Of a stretch of 64,000 nucleotides of DNA, positions 63,850 to 64,000 are shown piece by piece. Source of the stretch: Pelargonium cotyledonis (taxonomy: Eukaryota; Streptophyta; Magnoliopsida; Geraniales; Geraniaceae); NCBI GenBank assembly GCA_036897625.1, contig JAYMTA010000012.1, positions 59,244 through 123,243 on the forward strand, written 5' to 3'. A model generated the notes under the pieces. The model ran no database searches. It saw only the letters and a program-made list of their open reading frames with translations, and was not told the origin of the DNA. Numbering within the stretch: the first letter of the stretch is position 1; the number at the start of each line of letters is the position of its first letter. A program made the translations under genes and the position numbers.

Positions 63850-63912
63850 TTGATTATGGTAGGGCGGGATAGTCTTAGTAAAAGATGGCATAGGTTCAAG
63901 TCGACCAAGGAA
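63850..63912 (+). pseudogene. tRNA-like relic
   Basis: TTATGGTAGGGCGGG (D-arm end) and ATGGCATAGGTTCAAGTCGAC (T-arm) lie about 25 nt apart. The T-arm flank ATGGCATAGGTTCAA is identical to that at 62.62 kb. The anticodon arm is not recognisable. Confidence 0.4.
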
Positions 63913-64000
63913 TTAAGGATATCAAAAAAGAGTCTCAAGGCAGTTGCATCGCTTTCCAAGGAACTCTTTTGTCATGTGATAAAGTGTTATTCAAGTTAAA

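Noticed and set aside
1-64000. CRISPR arrays, insertion sequences, prophage or operon structure
   Set aside because: No regularly spaced identical repeats, no transposase-like frame and no ribosome-binding-site and gene pattern were seen on either strand.

Overview
This 64 kb window is about two-thirds A+T and contains no gene I can defend. The longest open reading frame is 99 codons. The number of frames of 60 codons or more is about what sequence of this composition gives by chance. No protein family, rRNA, CRISPR array or intact insertion sequence is recognisable. Relics of tRNA genes with the bacterial/organellar D-arm signature (GGTAGARCA) point to an organelle genome, so my best guess is a gene-empty part of a very large, expanded, AT-rich mitochondrial or plastid genome (algal, plant or fungal). 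That assignment is inference: no diagnostic organelle gene is present.

The window has two textures. The 'matrix' (most of 1-9,830, 17,640-35,040, 36,000-45,330 and 46,650-62,900) is AT-rich sequence broken every hundred or so bases by short G/C clusters, often palindromic (GGGANTCC, GGGAATTCCC, AGCCCCTTTT). It holds about twenty decayed tRNA-like sequences on both strands. Eight have both an A-box-like D-arm and a B-box-like T-arm at tRNA spacing, but their stems no longer pair well. The best is at 36,843-36,917. A loose cluster lies at 41.4-44.6 kb.

The second texture is 'islands' with fewer G/C clusters and strong strand asymmetry. The largest (9,831-17,640) is a worn tandem array of units about 1.05-1.66 kb long. 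It is shown by a 28-nt perfect direct repeat, a 17-nt repeat, recurring 'GATACTGG' modules and a recurrent 'CCTCTTGCTCTGTGTAGCTTATC'-like core. Probable or possible stray copies occur at 46.1-46.4 and 34.4 kb. Smaller islands of similar texture lie near 0.6, 4.0-4.8, 35.0-36.0, 45.3-46.6 and 62.9-63.8 kb.

Other discrete structures are a 116-bp repeat with a tRNA-like 3' end at 42.8 and 58.6 kb (about 80% identical), a 15-bp perfect inverted repeat with a 75-nt loop at 37.3 kb, and a nine-G tract at 57.4 kb. Nothing here forms a pathway or operon. The interest lies in how the DNA grew and decayed: which repeats spread, and why tRNA-like boxes remain visible where coding genes do not.
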